This document shows, one piece after another, positions 11,266-21,408 of a stretch of 64,000 nt of DNA; positions within the stretch are counted from its first letter, which is position 1, and each line of letters begins with the position of its first letter. This DNA is from Ilex aquifolium (Eukaryota; Streptophyta; Magnoliopsida; Aquifoliales; Aquifoliaceae). The DNA lies in contig OX637399.1 in NCBI GenBank assembly GCA_951799425.1, forward strand, positions 13,446,501-13,510,500, given 5' to 3'. A program made the position numbers and the translations under genes. Below the pieces are notes generated by a model. That model did not search any database. It saw only the letters and a list, made by a program, of their open reading frames with translations, and was not told the origin of the DNA.

Positions 11266-13005
11266 TTATTCCTCAATCACTTCCGGATACACCGGGTCGG
11301 TTAACTCCTCTTCCACCACTTGGTTTTCAAAGCCCTCAAAGAATGGCTTAAGTCTTTGGCCATTGACCTTGAATGTTTGGCCATCTTTGAGGTTGGTGAT
11401 CTCAACAGCTCCATTGGGGTAGGCCACCTTGACGAGGTAGGGGCCATCCCAACGGGATCTTAGCTTTCCAGGAAAAATGGAGAGGCGGGAATTATACAAG
11501 AGTACCTTTTGCCCGGGCTCGAATGATTTCCTCACTATGGAGTTATCATGAAAGATTTTTGCCCGTTCCTTTGAAATTTTTGAACTCTCGTATGCATCCC
11601 GCCGAATCTCTTCCAATTCATTCATTTCTAACATCCTATGTGTACCGGCCATTCTCATATTGAAATTTAAAGTCTTGATGGCCCAATAGGCCTTGTGTTC
11701 CATTTCTACCGGCAGATGGCAAGCCTTTCCATAGACAAGACGATAGGGAGACATGCCCAAAACTGTCTTGTAGGCCGTACGATATGCCCATAGGGCATCA
11801 ATCAATCTCTCAGACCAATCCTTCCTATTGGGGTTAACTGTTTTTTCGAGGATGGTCTTGATCTCCCTATTGGCTAGCTCGGCTTGGCCATTTGTTTGTG
11901 GGTGATAAGCGGTGGATACTTTATGTGTAACGCCATATTTGAACAATAATGATGCAACTGGCCTGTTACAAAAGTGTATTCCACCATCACTAATCAAAGC
12001 ACGAGGCATCCCGAACCTCGAAAAAATGTTCTCTTTTAAGAACTTGACTACAACCCGGTGGTCGTTAGTCTTGGTTGGGATAGCCTCCACCCATTTGGAC
12101 ACGTAGTCCACTGCCAGCAGAATGTATAGATAGCCAAACGACATAGGGAAGGGACCCATGAAGTCAATGCCCCAATAATCGAATATCTCTATGACAAGTA
12201 CAGGGGAGAGGGGCATCATATTCCTCCGGGTCACATTCCCCAAACGTTGGCATCTATCATATTCTTTGCAAAATGAAATACAATCCTTAATTAAAGAAGG
12301 CCAGTAGAAACCTGATTGGAGAATTTTTGAAGAAGTTTTCTTGGCGGAGAAGTGGCCCCCGCTGGCTTGGGAGTGACAGAAGGCAAGGACATTCCGCTGC
12401 TCATTTTCAGGCACACATCGCCTCATGATTTGGTCTGGGCAGTACTTGAACAGATACGGATTATCGAAGTAGAAGTACTTAACGTCCGCCATAAACCTCC
12501 TTTTATCTTCAGGGCTCCACTTCGGTGGTATTTGTCCTGTTGCAAGATAATTGCAAATGTCAGCATACCAAGGACAATGAGAATGAATGGACAATAAATG
12601 CTCATCGGGAAAAGAATCAGGAATTGGAATGTGCTCATCAGCCTCTTGCACCACCAATCTAGATAGATGGTCCGCCACCACGTTCTCTACTCCTTTCTTA
12701 TCTTTGATTATCAGATTGAACTCTTGAAGTAGGAGGATCCACCGGATAAGCCTTGGTTTGGCATCCTGCTTAGACAGTAGATACTTTAAAGCAGAATGAT
12801 CAGTGAAAACAATTATCGGTGAACCAATGATGTAAGACCGAAATTTATCTAATGCAAATACTACTGCTAGCAACTCCTTTTCTGTGGTGGTATAATTCAT
12901 TTGGGCCTCATTCAAAGTTTTGCTAGCATAGTATATTACATATGGTCTATTATCCTCCCTTTGACCGAGCACTGCACCGACCGCATAATCACTTGCGTCG
13001 CACAT
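11266..13005 (-). CDS. RNase H-integrase part of B Pol
   Basis: 579 codons from a Met inside RNase H. RNase H is seen as [33 protein letters not shown] and VADHLSRL (residues 1-120). The integrase zinc finger has CHSQASGGH (about 212) but shows CKEYDRC where C and G have CKGCDRC, so one zinc-binding Cys is Tyr. The catalytic DDE triad is visible: GIDFMG (about 280), SDGG (about 340), and Glu in AELANREIK (about 376). The tail holds RSRWDGPY, a GPY/F-type end without chromodomain. The frame joins the upstream ORF; only a TGG-to-TGA change at 13021-13023 separates them. The Tyr substitution makes active integrase doubtful. Confidence 0.9.
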   Translation of the reverse strand: MCDASDYAVGAVLGQREDNRPYVIYYASKTLNEAQMNYTTTEKELLAVVFALDKFRSYIIGSPIIVFTDHSALKYLLSKQDAKPRLIRWILLLQEFNLIIKDKKGVENVVADHLSRLVVQEADEHIPIPDSFPDEHLLSIHSHCPWYADICNYLATGQIPPKWSPEDKRRFMADVKYFYFDNPYLFKYCPDQIMRRCVPENEQRNVLAFCHSQASGGHFSAKKTSSKILQSGFYWPSLIKDCISFCKEYDRCQRLGNVTRRNMMPLSPVLVIEIFDYWGIDFMGPFPMSFGYLYILLAVDYVSKWVEAIPTKTNDHRVVVKFLKENIFSRFGMPRALISDGGIHFCNRPVASLLFKYGVTHKVSTAYHPQTNGQAELANREIKTILEKTVNPNRKDWSERLIDALWAYRTAYKTVLGMSPYRLVYGKACHLPVEMEHKAYWAIKTLNFNMRMAGTHRMLEMNELEEIRRDAYESSKISKERAKIFHDNSIVRKSFEPGQKVLLYNSRLSIFPGKLRSRWDGPYLVKVAYPNGAVEITNLKDGQTFKVNGQRLKPFFEGFENQVVEEELTDPVYPEVIEE

Positions 13006-13023
13006 AAGCCCAAAAGGTAAGTC

Positions 13024-16000
13024 TCACTTAGGTGGTCGCATAATTGGAGGCGTGACAAGCATACTCTTAAGTTTTGAAAAAGATGCCTCACAACTATCCG
13101 ACCAAACAAAAGGGACATCTTTGGATAACAAATTGGTCAACGGGCGGGCCAATGCACTAAAATTTTTTATAAACCGACGGTAAAAACCTGCATGGCCCAG
13201 AAACGACCTGATATCTTTGATGACCTTTGGCGTAGGGAGGTTGGAGATGGCCTCCACCTTTGATTTGTCCACTTCGATTCCCTTTGCCGAGATGATGTGC
13301 CCGAGCACAATTCCTTGTGTCACCATGAAGTGACATTTCTCCCAATTCAGAACTAGATTCTTCTCCTCACACCTTTCTAACACCTTCTTCAAATTCCCCA
13401 AACACCCCTCGAAAGAATCCCCGAAGACTGAGAAGTCATCCATAAACACCTCGACAATCTTCTCCACCATATCACTAAAAATCCCCATCATGCAACGTTG
13501 GAATGTTCCAGGGGCATTACATAGCCCGAAAGGCATGCGACGATACGCAAAGGTACCGTAGGGGCAAGTGAAAGTGGTTTTCTCTTGGTCTTCAAGGGCA
13601 ATCTCTATCTGATTGTAGCCAGAGTATCCATCTAAGAAGCAATAGAAAAGATGCCCCGCTACCCGTTCTAGCACTTGATCGAGGAATGGGATTGGAAAGT
13701 GGTCTTTCCTTGTGCACAAGTTGAGCTTCCGGTAATCAATACACACTCTCCATCCAATGATTACCCTTGTTGGAATGAGTTCATTCTCCTCATTTTCTAC
13801 CACAGTCACACCCGACTTCTTGGGTACTACTTGCGTGGGACTAACCCACTTACTGTCGGCAATTGGAAAGATAATGCCCACGTCAAGTAGTTTCAAAACC
13901 TCATCCCGTACCACATCCTTCATGATCGGATTTAATCTCCTTTGTGGCTGGCGAGATGGTTTTGCATCTTCTTCAAGGTAGATCCGGTGTGTGCAAATGG
14001 TAGGATTTATCCCCTTGATATCCGCAATTGTCCACCCAATTGCTCCCTTATGTCTCCGCAGCACCTCCAAGAGATCTCCTTCTTGCTTTGCATCCAATGT
14101 CGAACTAATCACCACCGGGAATGATTCATCTTCCCCAAGATATGCATACTTTAAGTGGGAAGGTAGTGGCTTCAATTCCAAGGTAGGCTTTTGTACATCG
14201 GATGGAAATATCTTCTTCTCTTGCTTGGGCAACTCCTCAAATGTGGGAATCCATTTTGTTACCCCTTTCAACTCTTCCACGCTCTCTTCCTCATCTATCT
14301 TTACAAGTTCAACAAAGTCCTCCTCCATGCAGTCCAACATCCCTTCTAACTCCACTTGCTCCTCAATCAAAGTGTCGATTCTATTGATCTCGTTCACCTC
14401 CAAATCATCCCCGGGTTGCTTTGCTAAATTGAATACATTCAACTCCATGGTCATGTTCCCAAAAGCCAACTTCATTAGACCATTCCTGCAATTAATCACA
14501 GCATTAGCGGTAGCAAGGAAAGGTCTTCCAAGAATAACGGGGATTTGGGAATTAAGGTTAGCAACCGGGTGTGTATCTAATACAATAAAATCGACTGGAA
14601 AGTAAAAATTGTCAACTTGGACAAGCACATCTTCCACTACTCCCCTTGGTGTGCGTATGCTCCGATCCGCCAGTTGAAGTGTAACTGAGGTGGGCTTCAA
14701 CTCTTCAAGCTTGAGTTGTTGGTACACGGAGTAAGGAAGAAGATTGACGCTCGCCCCCAAGTCAAGCAATGCCTGCTCAACCCGGCAATTCCCGATGGTG
14801 ATGGCAATTGTTGGACAACCGGGATCCTTGAATTTTGGAGGAGTGTTGGTCCTCAATATAGAGCTCACTTGTTCGGTGAGAAATGCCTTCTTCCGGACAT
14901 TCAACTTCCTTTTCACAGTGCATAGGTCCTTCAGTATCTTGGCACATGACGGAATTTGCTTGATGGCATCAAGGAGGGGGATGTTGATCTTTACCTGCTT
15001 AAACAAATCCAAAATGTCAGAATAATTAGCCACCTTGAGAGGTGGCTTCAACCGATGGGGAAAAGGGGCGGACATAGAAGGAAAGCATAAACCATCATCA
15101 ATCACATGTTCTTTATCAACCCCATCTCTCTCACTCTTTTCACTCGACTCGCCCTTGTCGACCACACTTTCTTTGGCCTCACTATCACTTTCTTTTTCTT
15201 TTGGCAATGCGGCCTTTGGTGTCAACTTTGGCACCACCATCTTTTCAATTTGTTTACCACTCCTAAGTGTGGTGACAGCTTTGAGTTGCTCAAAACCCTC
15301 CTGGGAAGTCTCAGCCAACTCAACCACATTTTGACCTTTGGGATTTTGTTGGGGTTGAGAGGGAAATTTTCCCTTCTCTTGTTGAGACAACCCAATGGCA
15401 TTGGTGATCTTGGTGAGTTGGGCCGAAATGTCCTTATTGAAGGTGGTTTGGCTTTGCATGAAATTAGTGAAGGTTTGATTGAGGGTGGTCTGGGTTTGAA
15501 TGAAATTGTGGAGCATATCTTCCAAATTCTTCTTATGAGGGGGTTGGTAGATGGAAGAACTAGACGGACCTTGTTGGGAGAAATTTTGTGGGGGAGGATT
15601 GGATTGATACCCTTGCGGATTAGACCGTGGGTATTGGGAGTTAGAGGCTTGCCCTTGACCCTGGGATTGAAATTGGCTTTGCCTAGGAGGTGCGGGAGGT
15701 GTATATGTGTTTGAGCCATAAGGAATGGGGTTCTCATTCCTCCAACTGAAATTAGGGTGATCACGATACCCTGAATTGTAAGTGTTGGAATTTTGAGGAA
15801 ATGATTGCCTCGGTTGGTTGAAGGCATTGGCCTGTTCATGGTATGTCTCTTTAAGTGCCGGAATGCTCGGACACTCCGACGTGGAATGATCGACACCCCC
15901 ACAAATAGAGCAAGCCTCCTCGGCTCTTGACACATGAGACACCTCTCGTCTCCTTTCCACCTCAAGGCTATCTACTTTCCTAGACAATTTGGAAATTTGG

Positions 16001-16812
16001 GAAAGTAGGTCCTCCCGGTCTTTCAGATCATATATCCCTCCCCGTGGTGGTTGACTACTCACTGGCATTGTCCTAGGTACATCACTTGGATCCCTAACAT
16101 CCCACGATTGTGCATTTTCGGCCAAGGTACCAAAGTAATCAAGGGCCTCGTCAGGGTCTTTGTTCAAAAATTCACCATTGCACATCATGTCAATAAATTG
16201 CCTATGGTTTGGTGAGATTCCTTCATAGAAGAAACTCACCAATTGCCACGATTTAAAACCATGATGTGGTATGGATTGAATCAAATCTCTATATCGCTCC
16301 CAACACTGATAGAATTGTTCATTGGGTTTTTCAGAAAAGTTTTGAATGTCTTTTTTCAATGAAGTGGTTCTATGAACCGGAAAAAACTTTTTCAAAAAGA
16401 ATGAAACTATATGGTCCCAAGATAGCATGGTCCGAGGTCCCATGGAATCAAACCAAATCTTTGCCTTACCCTCCAAGGAAAAAGAGAAAAGTTTCATCCT
16501 TGCAATCTCTTCCATGTTGTAATTTGGGATAAAGGTTGCAACTATTTCCTCATAAGACTTTAAATGACTATAAGGGTTTTCCTTCTCAACCCCATGGAAT
16601 TTAGGGAGTAGTTGCAACATCCATGGTTTGATTACAAAGAGATGTGCTTGGACAGGAAGGACAAGGCATGATGGTGTGGAGCTACGGGTCGGCTGAAGGA
16701 ACTCCCGCATTGTCCTTGGTGGAGGGTCAAGTTGGATGTTTCCTTCATTCCTAGGTGGGGGAAATTGCACTCGTGGGTTGGGCATCCTAGGTTGTTGGAA
16801 TCCCCCACCCAT
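13024..16812 (-). CDS. Gag-protease-RT part of B polyprotein
   Basis: 1,262 codons. The gag capsid domain covers about residues 60-240 (REFLQPTR, NPYSHLKSYEEIVATF, FEALDYF-like DEALDYFGTLAENAQSWD). A CCHC knuckle CSICGGVDHSTSEC follows at about 303-316, then a Q/P/N-rich linker. Protease has LLDLGASVNLLP at about 682 and ILGRPFLA. RT has VCIDYRKLN (about 1022), YGTFAYRRMPFGLCNAPGTF and FMDDFSVFG (about 1125). The frame stops at 13021 by a single changed codon (Trp in F and C) and would otherwise run into RNase H. Upstream, the frame stays open only to a TAA at 16861-16863. Between there and the original gag start (ATG at 17084) lies a frameshift and a tandem repeat of an ANPN-Q-GGG motif. Products would normally form the particle and copy RNA to DNA in the cytoplasm. 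Confidence 0.93.
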   Translation of the reverse strand: MGGGFQQPRMPNPRVQFPPPRNEGNIQLDPPPRTMREFLQPTRSSTPSCLVLPVQAHLFVIKPWMLQLLPKFHGVEKENPYSHLKSYEEIVATFIPNYNMEEIARMKLFSFSLEGKAKIWFDSMGPRTMLSWDHIVSFFLKKFFPVHRTTSLKKDIQNFSEKPNEQFYQCWERYRDLIQSIPHHGFKSWQLVSFFYEGISPNHRQFIDMMCNGEFLNKDPDEALDYFGTLAENAQSWDVRDPSDVPRTMPVSSQPPRGGIYDLKDREDLLSQISKLSRKVDSLEVERRREVSHVSRAEEACSICGGVDHSTSECPSIPALKETYHEQANAFNQPRQSFPQNSNTYNSGYRDHPNFSWRNENPIPYGSNTYTPPAPPRQSQFQSQGQGQASNSQYPRSNPQGYQSNPPPQNFSQQGPSSSSIYQPPHKKNLEDMLHNFIQTQTTLNQTFTNFMQSQTTFNKDISAQLTKITNAIGLSQQEKGKFPSQPQQNPKGQNVVELAETSQEGFEQLKAVTTLRSGKQIEKMVVPKLTPKAALPKEKESDSEAKESVVDKGESSEKSERDGVDKEHVIDDGLCFPSMSAPFPHRLKPPLKVANYSDILDLFKQVKINIPLLDAIKQIPSCAKILKDLCTVKRKLNVRKKAFLTEQVSSILRTNTPPKFKDPGCPTIAITIGNCRVEQALLDLGASVNLLPYSVYQQLKLEELKPTSVTLQLADRSIRTPRGVVEDVLVQVDNFYFPVDFIVLDTHPVANLNSQIPVILGRPFLATANAVINCRNGLMKLAFGNMTMELNVFNLAKQPGDDLEVNEINRIDTLIEEQVELEGMLDCMEEDFVELVKIDEEESVEELKGVTKWIPTFEELPKQEKKIFPSDVQKPTLELKPLPSHLKYAYLGEDESFPVVISSTLDAKQEGDLLEVLRRHKGAIGWTIADIKGINPTICTHRIYLEEDAKPSRQPQRRLNPIMKDVVRDEVLKLLDVGIIFPIADSKWVSPTQVVPKKSGVTVVENEENELIPTRVIIGWRVCIDYRKLNLCTRKDHFPIPFLDQVLERVAGHLFYCFLDGYSGYNQIEIALEDQEKTTFTCPYGTFAYRRMPFGLCNAPGTFQRCMMGIFSDMVEKIVEVFMDDFSVFGDSFEGCLGNLKKVLERCEEKNLVLNWEKCHFMVTQGIVLGHIISAKGIEVDKSKVEAISNLPTPKVIKDIRSFLGHAGFYRRFIKNFSALARPLTNLLSKDVPFVWSDSCEASFSKLKSMLVTPPIMRPPK

Positions 16813-17084
16813 TTGCCTATTTGGGTTAGCATCCTCATTATCAAAAGCATCGGGAGGGGGTTATTGCATTCTTGGGTTAGGCATCCTATGTTCGGGTAAT
16901 CCCCCACCCCTTTGAACATTTGGATTTGCACCAACATTTTCAAAATTTCCACCCCCTTGGATGTTTGGGTTGGCATCCACATTTTCAAAATTGTCACCCG
17001 CATCTTTGGGTGGGTCTTGGTCGATGTTCATGTTGGGTCTAAGGGTTGTCTAACTAATCGGTGATAGTCGTCCCTTCCCCACAT
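16813..17084 (-). pseudogene. Gag N-terminus of B (frameshift, stop, internal repeat)
   Basis: The start MWGRDD at 17084 matches the gag starts of C (26692), G (41835) and F (53996, MWRHD). After about 18 codons a one-base loss relative to C shifts the frame, and a TAA at 16861-16863 closes it again. Three copies of a D/GANPN...Q.GGG segment are present where C and G have one, so the segment was duplicated in B. Confidence 0.8.
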
Positions 17085-17153
17085 GCAACAAGATATCTAT
17101 ACAAATGAAATTATAAACAAACAAGAATATGTACACAAGACAACGTACCTCAG

Positions 17154-17181
17154 CCCGTGATGAAGATCACGGGACTTACCT
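17154..17181 (-). promoter_or_regulatory. Leader hairpin and splice-donor consensus of B
   Basis: On the minus strand AGGTAAGT (17174-17181) is followed at once by the perfect stem CCCGTGAT/ATCACGGG with loop CTTC (17154-17173). The same pair is kept in C and G. It lies between primer site and gag start, where packaging and dimer signals sit in retroelements. AGGTAAGT is a full plant 5' splice-site consensus. Confidence 0.7.
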
Positions 17182-17221
17182 CCGTTGTTCGGAAATCACT
17201 TCCTTGATTTGACACTAGCCT

Positions 17222-17239
17222 TCCCCGGCAACGGCGCCA
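17222..17239 (-). other. Primer-binding site of B (tRNA-Asp)
   Basis: On the minus strand TGGCGCCGTTGCCGGGGA is complementary to the 3' end of plant tRNA-Asp(GTC), 18 of 18 bases. It begins four bases from the LTR end at 17244. This primer is typical for Athila. Confidence 0.92.
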
Positions 17240-17243
17240 AAAA

Positions 17244-19117
17244 TGATTGTCACAAAAATGATATCTTTCCTAACCCCTAATTACTATCCCTCAATGTATG
17301 CAATGTATGGACGGGGGAGAAGAATTTCTTCCCCTAGGGATAGTGTCAAAAGAAAGGGCAATGAGGAAAGGGAAATGGGAAGATGTAAATATGGGATATG
17401 TATGCACAAAAATGCTCCCCAATCGCAAGGAGACTTTCGTGTGTTGTGAGTTACTTGGAAGAGTATTCCAAGGTCGTATCCACAGGGAAGGTAGTGAATC
17501 AAGATTGAAGTGATTTGGTGAAAAACGGAAATGTAAAATCTTTTGTCTTGAGAGTTGATTGGTGAAGTGTATGCTAATGAAAATGTAATGATAAAACAAG
17601 TGTTGGCAATTCCAAGAGATCACTCCAATGGGTATACCACCTCAACTCAAATCACTCCTCCGATTGGGCATGAATGAACGCTTGAATCACGGAAAGCCGA
17701 GGATGACATCGGTGAGTATCTAAGCATAAACCGTGACTAGGCCTACGGTTTATCAAAGACTCATCGACTCATCCATCTTCTGTCCAGTCAAAACGAACCA
17801 TTTGACTCTAAAGGGAAAGAGGAGAAAGAGTTGAAATGGTATCCCCAAAGGAGATCCCTCTTGGTCTTGCCAACTAGAGGATTTAGCTACTCATACTTGG
17901 AATGGAAATGACTATGTAATGGAAGTGCATTGCAAATCTATGAACTTCTAAGCTACTAAGTGTAAGAATTTATGAGCTAAAAGAACCTGCATTTAAACCC
18001 ATTACATAGCTATGAAAATGAAGAACTTGAAGCATTAATGGTGAAATATTAAATGAGCATTCAACTAACCAAACATGAAGGGAAAACAACATTTATGGCA
18101 TTCAATGAACTACTAAGATTCTTACTCAAGATTACAAGACAGTGCAGTAGAAGAAAATGCAAAAATCACAACTTTCTCTCTCTAAAAACTACTATTCATC
18201 ATCTTCTCCGCCCAAAGTTTCTCTCTCTAAAACCCTATCTTTCTTCTGCTGAATAATAATTCAAAACATGACCATCCTTGGAGAACCTTTTGTTTCTCAA
18301 AAACGTGCCTGGTCATCCCCTGTAGCTCCCTGCAGCAGAGCACAGTCTGCAAGGCCTGGACCAGGAAGGTGCATCCCTCTGCAACCCAGCTTCCCTTCTT
18401 AGTGTAATTTTCTTTGCTATGGAGAAAAACCCTTTTTCCCCCCACTCCCCATTCTGGAGAGGAGGGAGTCTCCCATCTGATTACTGTCTCCCTAGGAGTG
18501 CAGCAGACAAGGTATGACAGAGGTGTGCAGAGCAGGTCTGCACACCCAGCAGCTCCCATTTTCTCTTTCTTCAATTAATGCCATGGCTTCAAAGTCCAAG
18601 AGAAAAGACATGGAGGGATGTTCTGTATGTTGAACGAGTCAAAGGAGTGAGGGAGACTAGATGGTGGGGCCCTTGAAGCAACAGAAACAATCCAGCAGAA
18701 ATTTTGATGAAACAGCCTCGGCTACCGGTAGCTCGTGCATTGACTACCGGTAGCTGCAACCCCAGAAGAAATTGGCTACCGGTAGTCGTGCGGTAGTAGC
18801 AACTCCAGAGGCAATCGGCTACCGGTAGCTCTGCGGTAGCTGCAACTCCAGAGGCAATCGGCTACCGGTAGCTCTGCGGTAGCTGATTGATTTTTATTCC
18901 TTCTTGCTTCCTTCTTCTTTTAATTCAAAATCAAGGTTAGCCCTCATCTCCATTCATCAAAGCTTTGAAACAGTCGACATTTGCAATGTTTAACTGCAAA
19001 ACTCACAAATTACCAATAAGTGCTCAATTAACGCAATTCACATCAATATAATTTCCAAAAATCAATTCAAACCGAGATGATTTGCACAACAAAATATACA
19101 AAATTTGGTGTGAATCA
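17244..19117 (-). mobile_element. 5' LTR of B
   Basis: 1,874 bp, TG...CA ends, next to the primer site at 17222. It is almost the same as 5307-7266 apart from two fewer 43-bp units. The right flank AGTAA (19118-19122) is the second target-site duplication. Confidence 0.94.
18721..18885. repeat. Palindromic 43-bp repeat array in B 5' LTR
   Basis: Four units of the array described for the 3' LTR. CTACCGGTAG palindromes are better preserved here than in the extra copies of the 3' LTR, two of which carry CTAACGGTAG or CTACCAGTAG. Confidence 0.9.
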
Positions 19118-19822
19118 AGTAACAACATCAACTTCATAAATCCCTGCTACCTTTGGCTGATTGATCCTTGTAGAGGGTCACTAATAATTGTTGGCAGCCA
19201 TCGTCTCCAATAACTCGTAAGCTTCATCAAAAAAATTTTCCATTAATGCCCCACCTACAACTGCATCGATACTGGTCCGAGTAGCACTAAACAACCCATT
19301 GTAGAACGTTTGAACTTGCAACCACTTAGGAATACCATGGTGAAGGCATTTTTGGAGTAAGTCCTTGAATCGCTCCCAAGCTTCATAGAGAGTCTCAGAA
19401 TCATGTTGTGCGAATGAAGTGATGTCGTTCCTTATCCTTGCAGTTTTAGCTGATGGAAAGAATTTAGCTAAGAATTTTTTAGCTAAATCTATCCACGTAG
19501 TAATAGAACCCGGCGGCAATGAATGCAACCAACTCTTTGCCTTATCACAAAGTGTGAAAGGGAAAATTCAGAGTTTAATCGCATCTTCGGTAACCCCGTT
19601 GTACTTGAACATGTCGCAAATCTCCAGAAAACTCACCAAATGATCATTTGGGTCATCGTTAGGCAAACTCCCAAACTGCACTGAATTCTGAATCATTTGG
19701 ATTGTACATGGCTTGATCTCGAAACTATTTGCTTGAAATGCAGGCCTTTGAATGCTCAATTGTATTTCCGTAACAAGCGGCATAGCAGAATTCCTTATCG
19801 ATTTGTGTTCATCCTCAGCCAT
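19118..19822 (-). pseudogene. Gag N-terminal part of Athila-like element A
   Basis: Frame from MAEDEHKS at 19822. A capsid-type gag follows: NDDPNDHLVSFLEICDMFK, then FLAKFFPSAKT, ETLYEAWERFKDLLQKCLHH and DEAYELLETMAANNY. A CGA-to-TGA type stop at 19568-19570 and two adjacent stops at 19178-19183 (TAG TGA, probably from CAG TGG) break an otherwise constant frame. That frame then crosses the AGTAA duplication into 5301 and onward. The sequence is clearly different from B, C, G and F gag, so A is another Athila-like family. AGTAA at 19118-19122 is the B target duplication. Confidence 0.85.
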
Positions 19823-20036
19823 AGTTTCTTGATTTTTTACTTCTTGACAATGCGTTCACAAGTTTCGGAACCTTCTTTTGATTTCGTCTTCGTACGGTAG
19901 TGGTTCCTGACTTGTAGATTGTGTTTGCATACAAAATTCAAGAACGCCTATGAAAGCAATTAACACGAAAAATTAAATATGTTTCAACTAAGATCAAATT
20001 GATTGAAATTAATATTAAAATAATTACTAGAATAGT

Positions 20037-20054
20037 TCCCCAGCAATGGCGCCA
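20037..20054 (-). other. Primer-binding site of A (tRNA-Asp type)
   Basis: On the minus strand TGGCGCCATTGCTGGGGA, two changes from the tRNA-Asp complement seen in B and G. It starts nine bases from the LTR end at 20064. Confidence 0.82.
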
Positions 20055-20063
20055 AAAACTTAT

Positions 20064-21408
20064 TGTCTGAATTCGATATTGACAATTTACGTGCAAGTAT
20101 ACACGATCAGCAAGTAATAAAGTGATAAGTAGAGTATCGTTCCCATGGAGAATTATTATTAATAAAGTCAAAGTACTAACTTTATATCAATTCAATTTTA
20201 TTTAAACAATTGGAATTAGACTATGAAATTACTAACTTAAAATTAAATATAAATTTACTAATCAAGGACTGATTTCACCAGATAAAAGAACTTAAGATTA
20301 CAACTTCCCCTAATGCTTCGTATAAATCTTTTCACTCTCTTTCCAGTTAATTGATCAAAATAAGTTGTTAACTGAGAATTAAAAATTATTTATTAAACTT
20401 CTTCTGATGGTTAGATAAAAATATCTCTTCCAATTAAATTACTATATTCCTATGCAAAATAATTTGGAATAGATTCATTAAGCTCAAACTCTCATAAAAG
20501 TTACACACGACATATAGGTATATTCCTATCCTATACACAAACCCAACTATTCAATCCTAAGAAGAATCAACCAGACACATGTCATCATATTTAGGTCTAA
20601 ACCTAGAATTCATCTTTCAATTTTATCTAGGGAATCAAATTAATTGCTGACCAAAAAATCATATATTAAGCACAAAATATGATAAACAACTCATATATGA
20701 TCAATAAGAACTAGAAACGAGAGTAGATTAATTTAACTAAACATCAGGTTCCGTTGCAATCTTAATAAAAATTTAGTTCATAACGTAATTGAAAAACATC
20801 ATTCTCAAATTAATCAACATCTCAGAAAATCAAAAACTAAAAGTAAGAGAAAAGAATGAAAGCTTAGTTGTAATCTTCAATCTCTCTCTAGCCTTCAATC
20901 CCGGTCTTCTTCATGGCGCTTCCTTTGATCCTTGCCTTCAATTCTCTTTTAATCCTTGGTTTACCCTCTATTAGCAGCCCCTCAAATCAGTATATCCTCA
21001 TACTAACTCAAACCCTAACATATATCTAGCATTAGAGTTCAATTTCTACTCAAAAACAAGTCAGAATTCGTGTCCCAAGCTGAATCACGCGCTGTAACCC
21101 CAAAAAATAGTGCAGCTACCCCTAAAATCAACGCAGTTGTGCTGAGTTTCTGCCCTTCTAGAGCTACAGCTATACTCCTAGAGCTGCGGCGCTGATCCCC
21201 TTTTATGCCTACAACTGCCCTTGTTGCTTAGTCCTCAATTAATCCCTAGTTTAGGCTACCAAATGACCTTGTTTCCATCCAAATTATGATCCCTACAAAA
21301 TAAAATTAAAACACAAAAACAGAATAAAAATGAACATAAAATACTTGGAAACTCGCAATTTCATCAAGCTAAGAATACTCAATTCGTAGGTATAACACCC
21401 ACTCATCA
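20064..21408 (-). mobile_element. 5' LTR of Athila-like element A
   Basis: About 1,345 bp. The minus-strand start is TGATGAGTGGGTGTTATACC, a common start of Athila/Tat-type LTRs, and the end is CGAATTCAGACA. The flank 21409-21413 (AAACT) should be the target duplication of A; its partner is outside the window. No partner LTR is visible, so the exact ends rest on TG/CA and the primer site. Confidence 0.75.

Larger units (their letters stand above)
5307..19117 (-). mobile_element. Complete Athila-like LTR retrotransposon B
   Basis: A 13,811-bp element on the minus strand, inserted in gag of A. It has two LTRs (5307-7266 and 17244-19117), a tRNA-Asp primer site, gag-pol, a spacer, a third ORF and a polypurine tract. 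The LTRs differ by an exact 86 bp, explained by two extra 43-bp palindromic units in the 3' LTR, plus roughly 15-20 substitutions counted by eye. That makes it a fairly recent insertion. Coding frames carry a frameshift near the gag start, stops at 16861 and 13021, and a frameshift in the third ORF. B is therefore unlikely to be autonomous although structurally complete. Confidence 0.95.

Noticed and set aside
20036..20060. tRNA gene signals at primer-binding sites
   Set aside because: Only the 3' 13-18 bases of tRNA-Asp or tRNA-Met complement are present, without the rest of a tRNA.
21080..21200. Palindromic cassette in the LTR of A
   Set aside because: There are AGAGCT/AGCTCT-like short repeats but no clear 10-bp palindrome with a CCGG core, and the A third-ORF leader is not in the window to compare.
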